Below are positions 25,905-33,310 of a stretch of 48,044 nucleotides of DNA, one piece after another; the first letter of the stretch is position 1; every line of letters starts with the position of its first letter. The position numbers were made by a program, and so were the translations under genes. The DNA is taken from positions 1 to 48,044 of the forward strand of contig NZ_AAUW01000032.1 of assembly GCF_000168975.1 (NCBI RefSeq), given 5' to 3'. Origin of the DNA: Roseibium aggregatum IAM 12614. Its GTDB lineage: Bacteria > Pseudomonadota > Alphaproteobacteria > Rhizobiales > Stappiaceae. Under the pieces are notes generated by a model. The model was given only the letters and a program-made list of their open reading frames with translations. It did not search any database and was not told the DNA's origin.

Positions 25905-26080
25905 GATGGATCTCCCCCAAAGTGAATTTCAGGAACCTGCAGGCAGGCTGACGCCGATTTGCTTGTCCGCACGATAGACCGGCCGCAGAACCCTTTCACT
26001 ATGAAACCGCTATTTTCTTAGGCGGTTCAGGCTGCTACAACACCGCGGTTCTTCTCTCCCACTGCACGGGGCATCAGCAC

Positions 26081-26674
26081 ATGCGCACAGCGAGTGTATC
26101 GCGCGACACCAAGGAAACCCGCATCTCGGTCGAGATCAACCTGGACGGCACAGGCGCTTACGACGTCAAGACCGGTGTCGGGTTCTTCGACCATATGCTG
26201 GAGCAACTGTCGCGACATTCGCTGATCGATATCAAGGCGCGTGCCGATGGCGACACCCATATCGACTTTCACCATACGGTCGAGGACACCGGCATCGCGC
26301 TGGGCCAGACGATTTCCAAGGCCCTGGGCGACATGGCGGGCATCACCCGCTATGCCGACACCCATCTTGCCATGGACGAAGCGCTGACCCGCTGCGCGCT
26401 GGATGTGTCCGGCCGTCCGTTTCTGGTCTGGGATGTCACCTTCGATAGGGACAAGATCGGTGAATTCGACACGGAGCTGTTCGAGGAGTTCTTCCGGGCC
26501 TTCGCGATGAATGCCGGGATCACGCTTCATATCGCCAATCTTTACGGCTCCAATTGCCATCACATCGCCGAAACCTGCTTCAAGGCGGTTGCGCGCTCGT
26601 TGCGCAAGGCGGTGGAGATCGACCCGCGGCAGGCAGACCGCATTCCCACCACCAAGGGCCAGCTCGGCGGCTAG
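26081..26674 (+). CDS. hisB: Imidazoleglycerol-phosphate dehydratase
   Basis: 197-aa monofunctional HisB for step seven of histidine synthesis. The repeated metal-binding motifs DFHHTVEDT and NCHHIAETCFKA, plus GFFDHMLEQLSRH and DEALTRCALDVSGRP, are intact; no phosphatase half, as is normal outside enterobacteria. First gene of a tight run of his genes. A hairpin AACCGC-N11-GCGGTT lies at 26005-26027 in the upstream gap shared with the divergent SDR gene. The ATG at 26081 is the family start (MRTASVSRDTKETRISVEI). Confidence 0.96.
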   Translation: MRTASVSRDTKETRISVEINLDGTGAYDVKTGVGFFDHMLEQLSRHSLIDIKARADGDTHIDFHHTVEDTGIALGQTISKALGDMAGITRYADTHLAMDEALTRCALDVSGRPFLVWDVTFDRDKIGEFDTELFEEFFRAFAMNAGITLHIANLYGSNCHHIAETCFKAVARSLRKAVEIDPRQADRIPTTKGQLGG

Positions 26675-26689
26675 GGCAGGATTCGGCGC

Positions 26690-27193
26690 ATGAGCACATA
26701 TGTTGTGATGGCTCCGCCAGAATTTGACGATGTGGCTGGTGATCCCCGCCAGACCGACCGGCTTGCCTTCATTCCGGATGGCTTTTCGGTGCTTGCGTTC
26801 CTGTTTGCCGTCATCTGGCTGCTGGTCAACCGCATGTGGCTGGTGTTGCTCGGCTATCTCGCCGCAACGCTGGTGATCGAAGTCTTGGCGCTGTCCGTCA
26901 GCCAGGAAGCCATGGCGGTGGTCGCTCTTTTCACCTCTATCCTGTTCGGCCTGGAAGCCCAGGCTCTGCGCCGTTGGTCGCTGGAGCGCAAGGGCTGGCG
27001 CGTTGTCGGCATCGTCGATGCGCTCAACAAGTCCGAAGCCGAACTTCGTTTTCTCCATAAGGCGGCAGGCCAAGTGTCGCCGCCCAGACCTCAAATCGAC
27101 CGGCAACAGCGCCCCGCCTCCCAACCGATCATCCCGAGGATCGGCAGTGAGCAGGTGGTGGGCCTGACCCTCGGTCCGGAGACCCGTCAATGA
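26690..27193 (+). CDS. DUF2628 membrane protein in the his operon
   Basis: 167-aa protein with two or three membrane segments (FSVLAFLFAVIWLLVNRMWL and LGYLAATLVIEVLAL, AVVALFTSILFG) followed by a cytoplasmic tail rich in Pro, Gln and Arg. The family, DUF2628, has no known role; I recall it between hisB and hisH in other Rhizobiales, which suggests selection for the position. It begins 16 bp after hisB and overlaps the hisH start by 4 bases (ATGA), so it is translated from the his message. Confidence 0.82.
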   Translation: MSTYVVMAPPEFDDVAGDPRQTDRLAFIPDGFSVLAFLFAVIWLLVNRMWLVLLGYLAATLVIEVLALSVSQEAMAVVALFTSILFGLEAQALRRWSLERKGWRVVGIVDALNKSEAELRFLHKAAGQVSPPRPQIDRQQRPASQPIIPRIGSEQVVGLTLGPETRQ

Positions 27194-27843
27194 CCATTGC
27201 GATTATCGATTATGGCTCGGGCAATTTGCGCTCGGCCGAAAAGGCGTTCGAGCGCGCGGCCCGCGCCCACGCCCACATGCCGGATGTCATCGTCACGTCC
27301 GACCCGGAAAGGGTTCTGAAGGCCGACCGTGTCGTGCTGCCGGGTGTCGGCGCCTTTGCCGACTGCAAGCGCGGCCTGTGGGCCGTTGAAGGCATGCCCG
27401 AAGCACTCGAGCAGGCCGTGCGCAAGGACGGCAAACCGTTCTTCGGCATCTGCGTCGGCATGCAGCTTATGGCGAGCCGGGGGCTGGAATTCGAAACAGT
27501 TGAAGGTCTTGGCTGGGTCGACGGCGACGTCACCGCCATGGAACCGGCCGACAAGACGTTGAAGATCCCGCACATGGGCTGGAACACCATCAATGTCCGC
27601 GCGGAAGGCCACCCGGTGTTCAAGGGCATCGAATCGGGGCCGGATGGCTTGCACGCCTATTTCGTGCACTCGTTCCACTTTGCCTGCGCCAGGGCCGAGG
27701 ATCGTCTGGCGACATTCGACTACGCCGGTACCTTCACTGCCGTGGTGGCGAAGGACAACATGATCGGCACCCAGTTCCACCCGGAAAAGAGCCAGCGGCT
27801 TGGTCTTGAACTGATTGCCAATTTCCTGGACTGGACCCCTTAA
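27190..27843 (+). CDS. hisH: Imidazole glycerol phosphate synthase, glutaminase subunit
   Basis: 217-aa class I glutamine amidotransferase that feeds ammonia to HisF. Triad: Cys in FFGICVGMQLM, His and Glu in GTQFHPEKSQ. The oxyanion strand is PHMGWNTI, and the N-terminal IAIIDYGSGNLRSAEKAF is typical. The start overlaps the DUF2628 stop. hisF, its partner, lies 1.1 kb downstream in the same run. Confidence 0.96.
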   Translation: MTIAIIDYGSGNLRSAEKAFERAARAHAHMPDVIVTSDPERVLKADRVVLPGVGAFADCKRGLWAVEGMPEALEQAVRKDGKPFFGICVGMQLMASRGLEFETVEGLGWVDGDVTAMEPADKTLKIPHMGWNTINVRAEGHPVFKGIESGPDGLHAYFVHSFHFACARAEDRLATFDYAGTFTAVVAKDNMIGTQFHPEKSQRLGLELIANFLDWTP

Positions 27844-27867
27844 TCTAAAAGCGCCTGGGAGGCCAAT

Positions 27868-28155
27868 ATGAGCAAAGGTTACTGGATCGCCCGTGTCGAC
27901 GTGCGCGACGCTGACGGATATCCGGCATATGTGGAAACGGCAAAACCCGCTTTTGAGCGGTTCGGCGCCAACTTTCTGGCCCGTGGCGGCAAGACCAACG
28001 CCATCGAGGGAACCGGCCGGGCCCGCAATGTCATCATCGAATTTCCGAGCTTCCAGCACGCGGTGGATTGCTATAATTCGCCGGAATATCAGGAAGCGGT
28101 GAAAATCCGCCAGAAAGTAGCCGATGGCGAAATCGTCATCGTTGAAGGAATTTAA
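27868..28155 (+). CDS. DUF1330 protein between hisH and hisA
   Basis: 95-aa ferredoxin-like alpha/beta-barrel protein of DUF1330: SKGYWIARVDVRD, FGANFLARGGKTNAIEG, NVIIEFPSFQHAVDCYNSPE. Family members are small dimers with no agreed enzymatic role. It begins 24 bp after hisH (GGGAGGCC before the ATG) and ends 6 bp before hisA, so it is part of the his transcript. It is not a histidine-pathway enzyme as far as known. Confidence 0.88.
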   Translation: MSKGYWIARVDVRDADGYPAYVETAKPAFERFGANFLARGGKTNAIEGTGRARNVIIEFPSFQHAVDCYNSPEYQEAVKIRQKVADGEIVIVEGI

Positions 28156-28161
28156 AACGAC

Positions 28162-28905
28162 ATGATCCTCTTTCCCGCCATCGATCTGAAGGATGGCCAG
28201 TGCGTTCGCCTGAAACTGGGCGACATGGACCAGGCAACCGTGTTCAACGATAACCCGGGTGCGCAAGCCCGGGCTTTCGAGGATCAGGGCTTCGAATGGC
28301 TCCATGTGGTCGATCTCAACGGCGCCTTTGCCGGAGAGAGCGTCAACGGTGCGGCTGTCGATGCCATTCTGGGGGCAACGAAGAACCCGGTGCAGCTGGG
28401 TGGCGGGATCAGGACGCTGGACCATATCGAGACCTGGCTGGACAAGGGCATCAGCCGCGTCATTCTGGGCACGGTGGCCGTGCGCGATCCCGATCTGGTG
28501 AAGGAAGCCTGCCGCAAGTTTCCGGGCAAGGTTGCCGTCGGCATCGACGCCAAGGGCGGTTATGTCGCCGTCGAGGGCTGGGCGGAAACGTCCGAACTGA
28601 CCGCCGTCGATCTCGCCAGGCAGTTCGAGGACGCAGGCGTCGCGGCAATCATCTACACCGATATCGACCGGGATGGCGTCCTGAAGGGTCTCAACATTCC
28701 CTCGACGCTGGAACTTGCCCGCGCCGTCTCCATTCCGGTCATCGCCTCGGGTGGCCTTGCATCAATTGACGACATCCACCGCCTTCTGGAGCCGGACTGC
28801 GCCATCCTGGAAGGCGCGATCTCGGGCCGGGCGCTTTACGATGGCCGTCTCGATCCGAAAGAAGCCATGGAGCTGATCCAGGCCGCGCGGAGCAAAGCAT
28901 CATGA
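28162..28905 (+). CDS. hisA: ProFAR isomerase
   Basis: 247-aa TIM-barrel enzyme that isomerises ProFAR to PRFAR. Catalytic Asp in FPAIDLKDGQCVRL, phosphate-binding GGIRTLDHIETWL, the second Asp in YTDIDRDGVLKG and IASGGLASIDDIHRL. It begins 6 bp after DUF1330 and overlaps hisF by 4 bases (ATGA). Full length and intact. Confidence 0.96.
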   Translation: MILFPAIDLKDGQCVRLKLGDMDQATVFNDNPGAQARAFEDQGFEWLHVVDLNGAFAGESVNGAAVDAILGATKNPVQLGGGIRTLDHIETWLDKGISRVILGTVAVRDPDLVKEACRKFPGKVAVGIDAKGGYVAVEGWAETSELTAVDLARQFEDAGVAAIIYTDIDRDGVLKGLNIPSTLELARAVSIPVIASGGLASIDDIHRLLEPDCAILEGAISGRALYDGRLDPKEAMELIQAARSKAS

Positions 28906-29681
28906 CCTTGAAAGCCCGTGTCATTCCCTGTCTCGACGTCAAGGACGGCCGTGTCGTCAAGGGCGTCAACTTCGTCGATCTGGTCGATGCCGGTGACCCG
29001 GTGGAAGCCGCCAAGGCCTATGACGCGGCCGGGGCGGACGAACTCTGCTTTCTGGACATCACCGCCAGCCACGAGGGCCGGGACACGATCTACGATGTGG
29101 TCCGGCGTACGGCCGAGGCCTGTTTCATGCCGGTGACCGTCGGTGGCGGCGTGCGCACGGTGGAAGACATCCGCAAGCTGCTGATCGCCGGGGCCGACAA
29201 GGTGTCGATCAACACAGCGGCCGTCACCAATCCGGATTTCGTGCGCGAAGCGGCGGAAAAATTCGGCGCGCAGTGCATTGTCGTTTCCATCGACGCCAAG
29301 CAGGTCAACGCTCCGGGTGAACCGGACCGGTTCGAGATCTTCACCCACGGCGGCCGCAATGCCACCGGCATCGACGCGGTCGAATTTGCCAGAAAGGTGG
29401 TCGATCTCGGCGCTGGTGAGCTGCTGGTCACTTCCATGGACAGGGACGGCACCAAGTCCGGATACAACATTGCCCTCACCCGGGCGATTGCCGATGCGGT
29501 GCCGGTGCCCGTGATCGCCTCGGGCGGTGTCGGCAACCTGGACCACATGGTGGAAGGCATCCGTGATGGCCACGCAACCGCCGTCCTGGCCGCTTCCATC
29601 TTCCACTTTGGCGAACACACCATTCAGGAAGCCAAACATTACATGAACGACGCCGGCGTACCGATGCGCCTCGACGCCTGA
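28902..29681 (+). CDS. hisF: Imidazole glycerol phosphate synthase, cyclase subunit
   Basis: 259-aa barrel that closes the imidazole ring using ammonia from HisH, giving IGP and AICAR. Catalytic Asps lie in RVIPCLDVKDGRVVKG and TSMDRDGTKSGY; phosphate sites are GGGVRTVEDIRKLL and IASGGVGNLDHM. The start overlaps the hisA stop. hisE follows after 24 bp. Intact. Confidence 0.97.
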   Translation: MTLKARVIPCLDVKDGRVVKGVNFVDLVDAGDPVEAAKAYDAAGADELCFLDITASHEGRDTIYDVVRRTAEACFMPVTVGGGVRTVEDIRKLLIAGADKVSINTAAVTNPDFVREAAEKFGAQCIVVSIDAKQVNAPGEPDRFEIFTHGGRNATGIDAVEFARKVVDLGAGELLVTSMDRDGTKSGYNIALTRAIADAVPVPVIASGGVGNLDHMVEGIRDGHATAVLAASIFHFGEHTIQEAKHYMNDAGVPMRLDA

Positions 29682-29705
29682 AACGGGCTCAAGGGAAATA
29701 GCCGA

Positions 29706-30029
29706 ATGACCGACTTCACTTTGGAAGATCTGAACGCCATTATTGCTGCACGTGCGAATAGCGCGGACGAAAAGTCCTACACGCGCAAGCTCGTCAACAA
29801 GGGCGTTGCCAAATGCGCCCAGAAGCTGGGAGAGGAAGCGGTTGAGGCGGCGATAGCCGCCGTTCAGAAGGACCGGCAGGAATTGACGGCCGAGGCCGCC
29901 GATGTGCTTTATCACTTGTTGGTGGTTCTCAATGTCTCCAATGTCCCCCTCGGGGATGTTATGAAGGAGCTTGCGAGCCGTACGGGACAAACCGGACTGG
30001 AAGAAAAGGCGTCCCGGCCTCAGGAATGA
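29706..30029 (+). CDS. hisE: Phosphoribosyl-ATP pyrophosphatase
   Basis: 107-aa all-alpha MazG-like enzyme hydrolysing phosphoribosyl-ATP to phosphoribosyl-AMP. The E-x-x-E pattern is in KLGEEAVEAAIAA, then the metal-binding ELTAEAADVLYHLLVVL. It is a stand-alone HisE, not fused to HisI, which is not in the window. GGGAAATAGCCG precedes the ATG. coaA follows after 65 bp. Confidence 0.95.
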   Translation: MTDFTLEDLNAIIAARANSADEKSYTRKLVNKGVAKCAQKLGEEAVEAAIAAVQKDRQELTAEAADVLYHLLVVLNVSNVPLGDVMKELASRTGQTGLEEKASRPQE

Positions 30030-30094
30030 CCAGGGTCTTCTTTTAGCCCTGTCCCGGATCCGGTGTTCAGCCGCGCAGCAGGAACTGCGAAGTT

Positions 30095-31060
30095 ATGGAT
30101 CAGAAAGTCGCCACGGCCCTGGACATGGATCTGTCCCCTTACCAGGTGTTCACCGAGCGCGAGTGGGCAAGACTGCGTGCGGACACGCCCATGACGCTCG
30201 ATGCGCATGAAGTGGCACAGTTGCAGGGCCTCAACGCGCCGGTGTCGATCGAACAGGTCGAGACAATCTATCTGCCGCTCTCCCGCCTGCTCGCGTTTTA
30301 CGCCGAGGCGACGATCAGCATCTTTCAGGCAACGCAGAACTTCCTCGGCACCCGCGACGGCAAGACGCCCTTCATCATCGGCGTGGCCGGGTCTGTGTCC
30401 GTCGGCAAGTCGACCACTTCGCGCGTGCTGCGTGAGCTTCTGGCGCGCTGGCCGGCCAGCCCGAAGGTCGATCTCATCACCACCGATGGCTTCCTGTATC
30501 CCAATGCGGTGCTGGAAGCCGAAGGGCTGATGTCCAAGAAGGGCTTTCCGGAAAGCTTCGACAGGCCGCGGCTGCTGAAATTCCTGTCCGATATCAAGGC
30601 AGGCAAGCGTTTCGTACGCGCGCCGGTCTATTCGCATTTCTATTACGACGTCATGCCCGGGCACACGGTAACGGTCGACCGGCCCGATATTCTGATTGTC
30701 GAGGGCCTCAACGTGCTTCAGACGCGCGAACTGCCTAAGGACGGGCGCGCGGTGCCGTTCGTGTCGGATTTCTTCGATTTCTCGGTCTATATCGACGCCG
30801 ACGAGACCCTGCTGCTGAACTGGTATGTCGACCGTTTCATGCGCCTTCGCGAGACGGCCTTCCGAGATCCGGGATCCTATTTCCATAAGTACTCGCGGAT
30901 TACGGATCAGGAAGCGATCACCACCGCCAACCGGATCTGGAACGACATCAACCTGGTCAACCTGCGCGAAAACATCCTGCCCACTCGGCCGCGCGCCGAC
31001 CTGATCCTGACCAAGGATTCCAGCCACAAGATTGCCAAGGTCGCCCTGCGCAAGATCTGA
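30095..31060 (+). CDS. coaA: Pantothenate kinase (type I)
   Basis: 321-aa P-loop kinase that phosphorylates pantothenate, the controlled step of CoA synthesis. Walker A GVAGSVSVGKSTTSRVL; the conserved LITTDGFLYPN; HFYYDVMPGHTVTVDRPDI and VEGLNVLQ. Length matches E. coli CoaA (316 aa), which is feedback-inhibited by CoA. It follows hisE by 65 bp with a GGAACTGCG stretch before the ATG and is probably on the his message, an arrangement known in other Rhizobiales. It is convergent with the hydrolase gene, 21 bp apart, with no obvious terminator. Confidence 0.96.
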   Translation: MDQKVATALDMDLSPYQVFTEREWARLRADTPMTLDAHEVAQLQGLNAPVSIEQVETIYLPLSRLLAFYAEATISIFQATQNFLGTRDGKTPFIIGVAGSVSVGKSTTSRVLRELLARWPASPKVDLITTDGFLYPNAVLEAEGLMSKKGFPESFDRPRLLKFLSDIKAGKRFVRAPVYSHFYYDVMPGHTVTVDRPDILIVEGLNVLQTRELPKDGRAVPFVSDFFDFSVYIDADETLLLNWYVDRFMRLRETAFRDPGSYFHKYSRITDQEAITTANRIWNDINLVNLRENILPTRPRADLILTKDSSHKIAKVALRKI

Positions 31061-31081
31061 GTTGCGGCTGGCAACGTCCCT

Positions 31082-31906
31082 TCAGAGGAAGGCAGCCAAC
31101 TTCTCCAGAACCAGATCCGGCACCTCGAGTTGAGGCAGATGGCCCGCCTTCGGCAGCGTTTCGAAGGTCGACTGCGGAATGGCGGAATGCAGCGCCCGGC
31201 CCCGGTCGATGGGGATCCACGGATCGTCTTCACCCCACAGGATTTTCACCGGGCAACGGATATCACCGTATAGCGGTTCGATCTCGTCGGTATAGGCTTC
31301 GTCCGCCTGGGCGAACTGGCGGTAGAAGCTGCCATGGCCGTCTTCGCTCAGCCAGGGAGCTGCCAGTGCCTCGCGCGCCTCGGCTCCGATTTCGGTCACA
31401 AGCGCACCACCGATATAGGCTTCGACGACTGCGCGGTGAATATGCGGCGGCAGCCCGGCAAAGGCCTCCACATGGCGGCCGACATGATCGAAGAACTCCG
31501 ATCCCCAGGGGCTGAGCGCAACGACGTTCATCAAGACGTATTTCTCGAAATCGCAGCCGTGCAGCAGATGCGCTCGCAACGTCGTTGCCCCACCGAAGTC
31601 ATGGGCGACAACCGAGGGTCGCGCGAGCTGCCAGTGATCGAGCATCTCGGCAAAGACCTTGCCCTGAACATCGAGGGACGTCCGTTGATCAGGTGATTTC
31701 TCCGACTGGCCGTATCCCGGCATGTCGTACCAGTGAACGCGGAAATTTCTGGAGAGTTCTGGAATGAGCCGATGCCAGGACCACGACGACCACGGCCAGC
31801 CGTGGGCAAGCACCAGCACTGGCCCTTCCCCGGACCGGCCTGCCATGACGACACCGGCCGATGTGCGGACTTCTTCGGAAAGGTGCCAGTTCGAGGCGGC
31901 GCTCAT
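31082..31906 (-). CDS. Alpha/beta hydrolase (epoxide hydrolase/haloacetate dehalogenase-like)
   Basis: 274-aa alpha/beta hydrolase. It has the HGWP oxyanion motif (residues 35-38), and at the nucleophile elbow reads VAHDFGGA, with Asp103 rather than Ser. An Asp nucleophile of the H-D-x-G-G type marks haloalkane/haloacetate dehalogenases and epoxide hydrolases, not esterases. The acid is likely in LWGEDDPWIP and the base in KAGHLPQLE. Substrate is not decidable. The ATG at 31904-31906 (MSAASNWHLS) has GGAGACC upstream; the longer frame to 32011 is not supported. It follows the RidA gene by 180 bp on the same strand and may be coregulated with it. Confidence 0.85.
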   Translation of the reverse strand: MSAASNWHLSEEVRTSAGVVMAGRSGEGPVLVLAHGWPWSSWSWHRLIPELSRNFRVHWYDMPGYGQSEKSPDQRTSLDVQGKVFAEMLDHWQLARPSVVAHDFGGATTLRAHLLHGCDFEKYVLMNVVALSPWGSEFFDHVGRHVEAFAGLPPHIHRAVVEAYIGGALVTEIGAEAREALAAPWLSEDGHGSFYRQFAQADEAYTDEIEPLYGDIRCPVKILWGEDDPWIPIDRGRALHSAIPQSTFETLPKAGHLPQLEVPDLVLEKLAAFL

Positions 31907-32086
31907 GGTCTGGTCTCCATCGTTCAGGCGTTGGTGGACATGCGCGGGAAACGGCCAGTCGACTATCTCCTTGCGCTTTCCGCACGTGGTGCGCCACCTC
32001 GCAGCTTGCAACCGTTGAAGGGTTCAGTTTCGGTCCGGCCTGCCTTCAGGCTCGATGGAACCAGAAGGCACGTCTGCAGAATGGTG

Positions 32087-32485
32087 TCAGGCGGTGTCGG
32101 GGATACGCGCGATGACCTTGATTTCAAAATCGAAACCGGCCAGCCAGTTGACACCGACAGCCGTCCAGTTCGGATAAGGGGCTTTGTCGAAAACCTCGTC
32201 CTTCACCTTCATCAGGCTCTCGAACTGGTTTTCCGGGTCTGTGTGGAAGGTCGTGACGTCGACGATATCGTCCAGCCCGCAGCCTGCCGCTTTCAGCACG
32301 GCTTGCAGGTTTGCAAAGGCAAGGCGCACCTGATTTTCGTAGTTCGGTTCCGGCGTGCCGTCCGCACGGCTGCCGACCTGACCGGATACAAAAAGAAGGT
32401 CGCCGGAGCGAAGGGCGGCCGAGTATTTATGCGTGTCATAAAGGGCGTGACGGCCTGCCGGGAAAACGGGTTGGCTTTTGGTCAT
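32087..32485 (-). CDS. RidA family protein
   Basis: 132-aa YjgF/YER057c/UK114 protein. LLFVSGQVGSRADGTPE, QVRLAFANLQAVLKAAGCGL and DDIVDVTTFHTDPENQ are the family core. Classical RidA hydrolyses reactive imines and enamines with a conserved Arg near the C-terminus; here the corresponding segment is PNWTAVGVNWLAG with no obvious Arg in the usual R-x-x-V position, so it may belong to a Rid subfamily without deaminase activity. The ATG at 32483-32485 has AAAGGA upstream. Divergent from a TetR regulator, with palindromes between them, so probably its target. Confidence 0.87.
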   Translation of the reverse strand: MTKSQPVFPAGRHALYDTHKYSAALRSGDLLFVSGQVGSRADGTPEPNYENQVRLAFANLQAVLKAAGCGLDDIVDVTTFHTDPENQFESLMKVKDEVFDKAPYPNWTAVGVNWLAGFDFEIKVIARIPDTA

Positions 32486-32548
32486 GTGCTGTCCTTTGAG
32501 GGCTTGGCTTCTCTGGGAAACCGGGCTTAACGGGGAGCGATTATTGAG

Positions 32549-32611
32549 ATACGTTGCGTATGTGAATAGCTCACATACATGGCGTATGTCAATCGGCATA
32601 CGCAGCGTATG
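32549..32611. promoter_or_regulatory. Three palindromic operators between RidA and TetR genes
   Basis: ATACG-TTG-CGTAT at 32549-32561, ACATAC-ATGGC-GTATGT at 32573-32589, and CATACG-CAG-CGTATG at 32597-32611, each a perfect inverted repeat and all built from the half-site CATACG/ATACG. They fill the 144-bp gap between divergent starts (32485 and 32630). A TetR dimer binding and self-repression are the natural reading. Confidence 0.8.
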
Positions 32612-32629
32612 TGAATCTGCGAGGTAAGG

Positions 32630-33232
32630 ATGGCGCCTGGAAAACGAGCCGAAATGATGGAAGAAACGCGGGCAAAGCTGATTGCGGCAGGGCGAAAAGC
32701 CTTTGCCGAACAAGGCTATGCAGCTGCGTCCATGGATGAGCTGACCGCCTCGGTCGGCCTGACGCGCGGCGCGCTTTATCACAATTTCGGAGACAAGAAA
32801 GGCCTGCTACAGGCGGTCGTCAATCAGCTCGATGGCGAAATCGCAGCCGAGGCCAAAGAAGCCGCCAGCCGGCTTGGTGGGAGCGTATGGGAGTCGCTCA
32901 TGGCCGAGGGTATCGCCTATATCGAGATGGCCCTGAAACCGGAGGTTCAGCGCATCGTGTTGCTTGACGGTCCGGCCGTGCTTGGCGATCCATCCCAGTG
33001 GCCAAGCCAGAACGTATGCCTGCAGACAACAACCGCTGCGCTTGAACGTTTGATCGCCGAAGGCCTTGTTAAACCCGTTGATGCGGTAGCTGCTGCGCGG
33101 CTTCTGAACGGCGCTGCCTTCAATGCCGCCCTCTGGATCGCGGCAAGCGATGACCCGGAAGCGGACCTGAAGAAGGCAATTGAGGCTTTCAAGGTGCTGG
33201 GGGAAGGCCTTCTGACGAGACCACCGACCTGA
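32630..33232 (+). CDS. TetR family transcriptional regulator
   Basis: 200-aa TetR-type repressor. N-terminal HTH: RAKLIAAGRKAFAEQGYAAA, SMDELTASVGLTRGALYHNF then GDKKGLLQAV; the C-terminal ligand domain is helical with a conserved DGPAVLGDPSQW segment, which puts it with the TetR C-terminal group found in many proteobacterial regulators of unknown ligand. Three palindromes lie within 81 bp upstream, and RidA is divergent, so it likely represses itself and RidA (and perhaps the hydrolase). It ends before a bidirectional terminator shared with the chemoreceptor gene. The ATG at 32630 follows GAGGTAAGG. Confidence 0.93.
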   Translation: MAPGKRAEMMEETRAKLIAAGRKAFAEQGYAAASMDELTASVGLTRGALYHNFGDKKGLLQAVVNQLDGEIAAEAKEAASRLGGSVWESLMAEGIAYIEMALKPEVQRIVLLDGPAVLGDPSQWPSQNVCLQTTTAALERLIAEGLVKPVDAVAAARLLNGAAFNAALWIAASDDPEADLKKAIEAFKVLGEGLLTRPPT

Positions 33233-33254
33233 CCGGTTCATCTGAAAACAGACA

Positions 33255-33297
33255 CGCAAAAGCCCGCAGCCTTTGAGGGACTGCGGGCTTTTGCGTC
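33255..33297. terminator. Bidirectional terminator between TetR and MCP genes
   Basis: CGCAAAAGCCCGCAG at 33255-33269 and its perfect inverse CTGCGGGCTTTTGCG at 33281-33295, with an 11-base loop. The stem holds A-run and T-run at its base, so it can end transcription from both convergent genes. Confidence 0.9.
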
Positions 33298-33310
33298 TGA
33301 TATACGGGCG

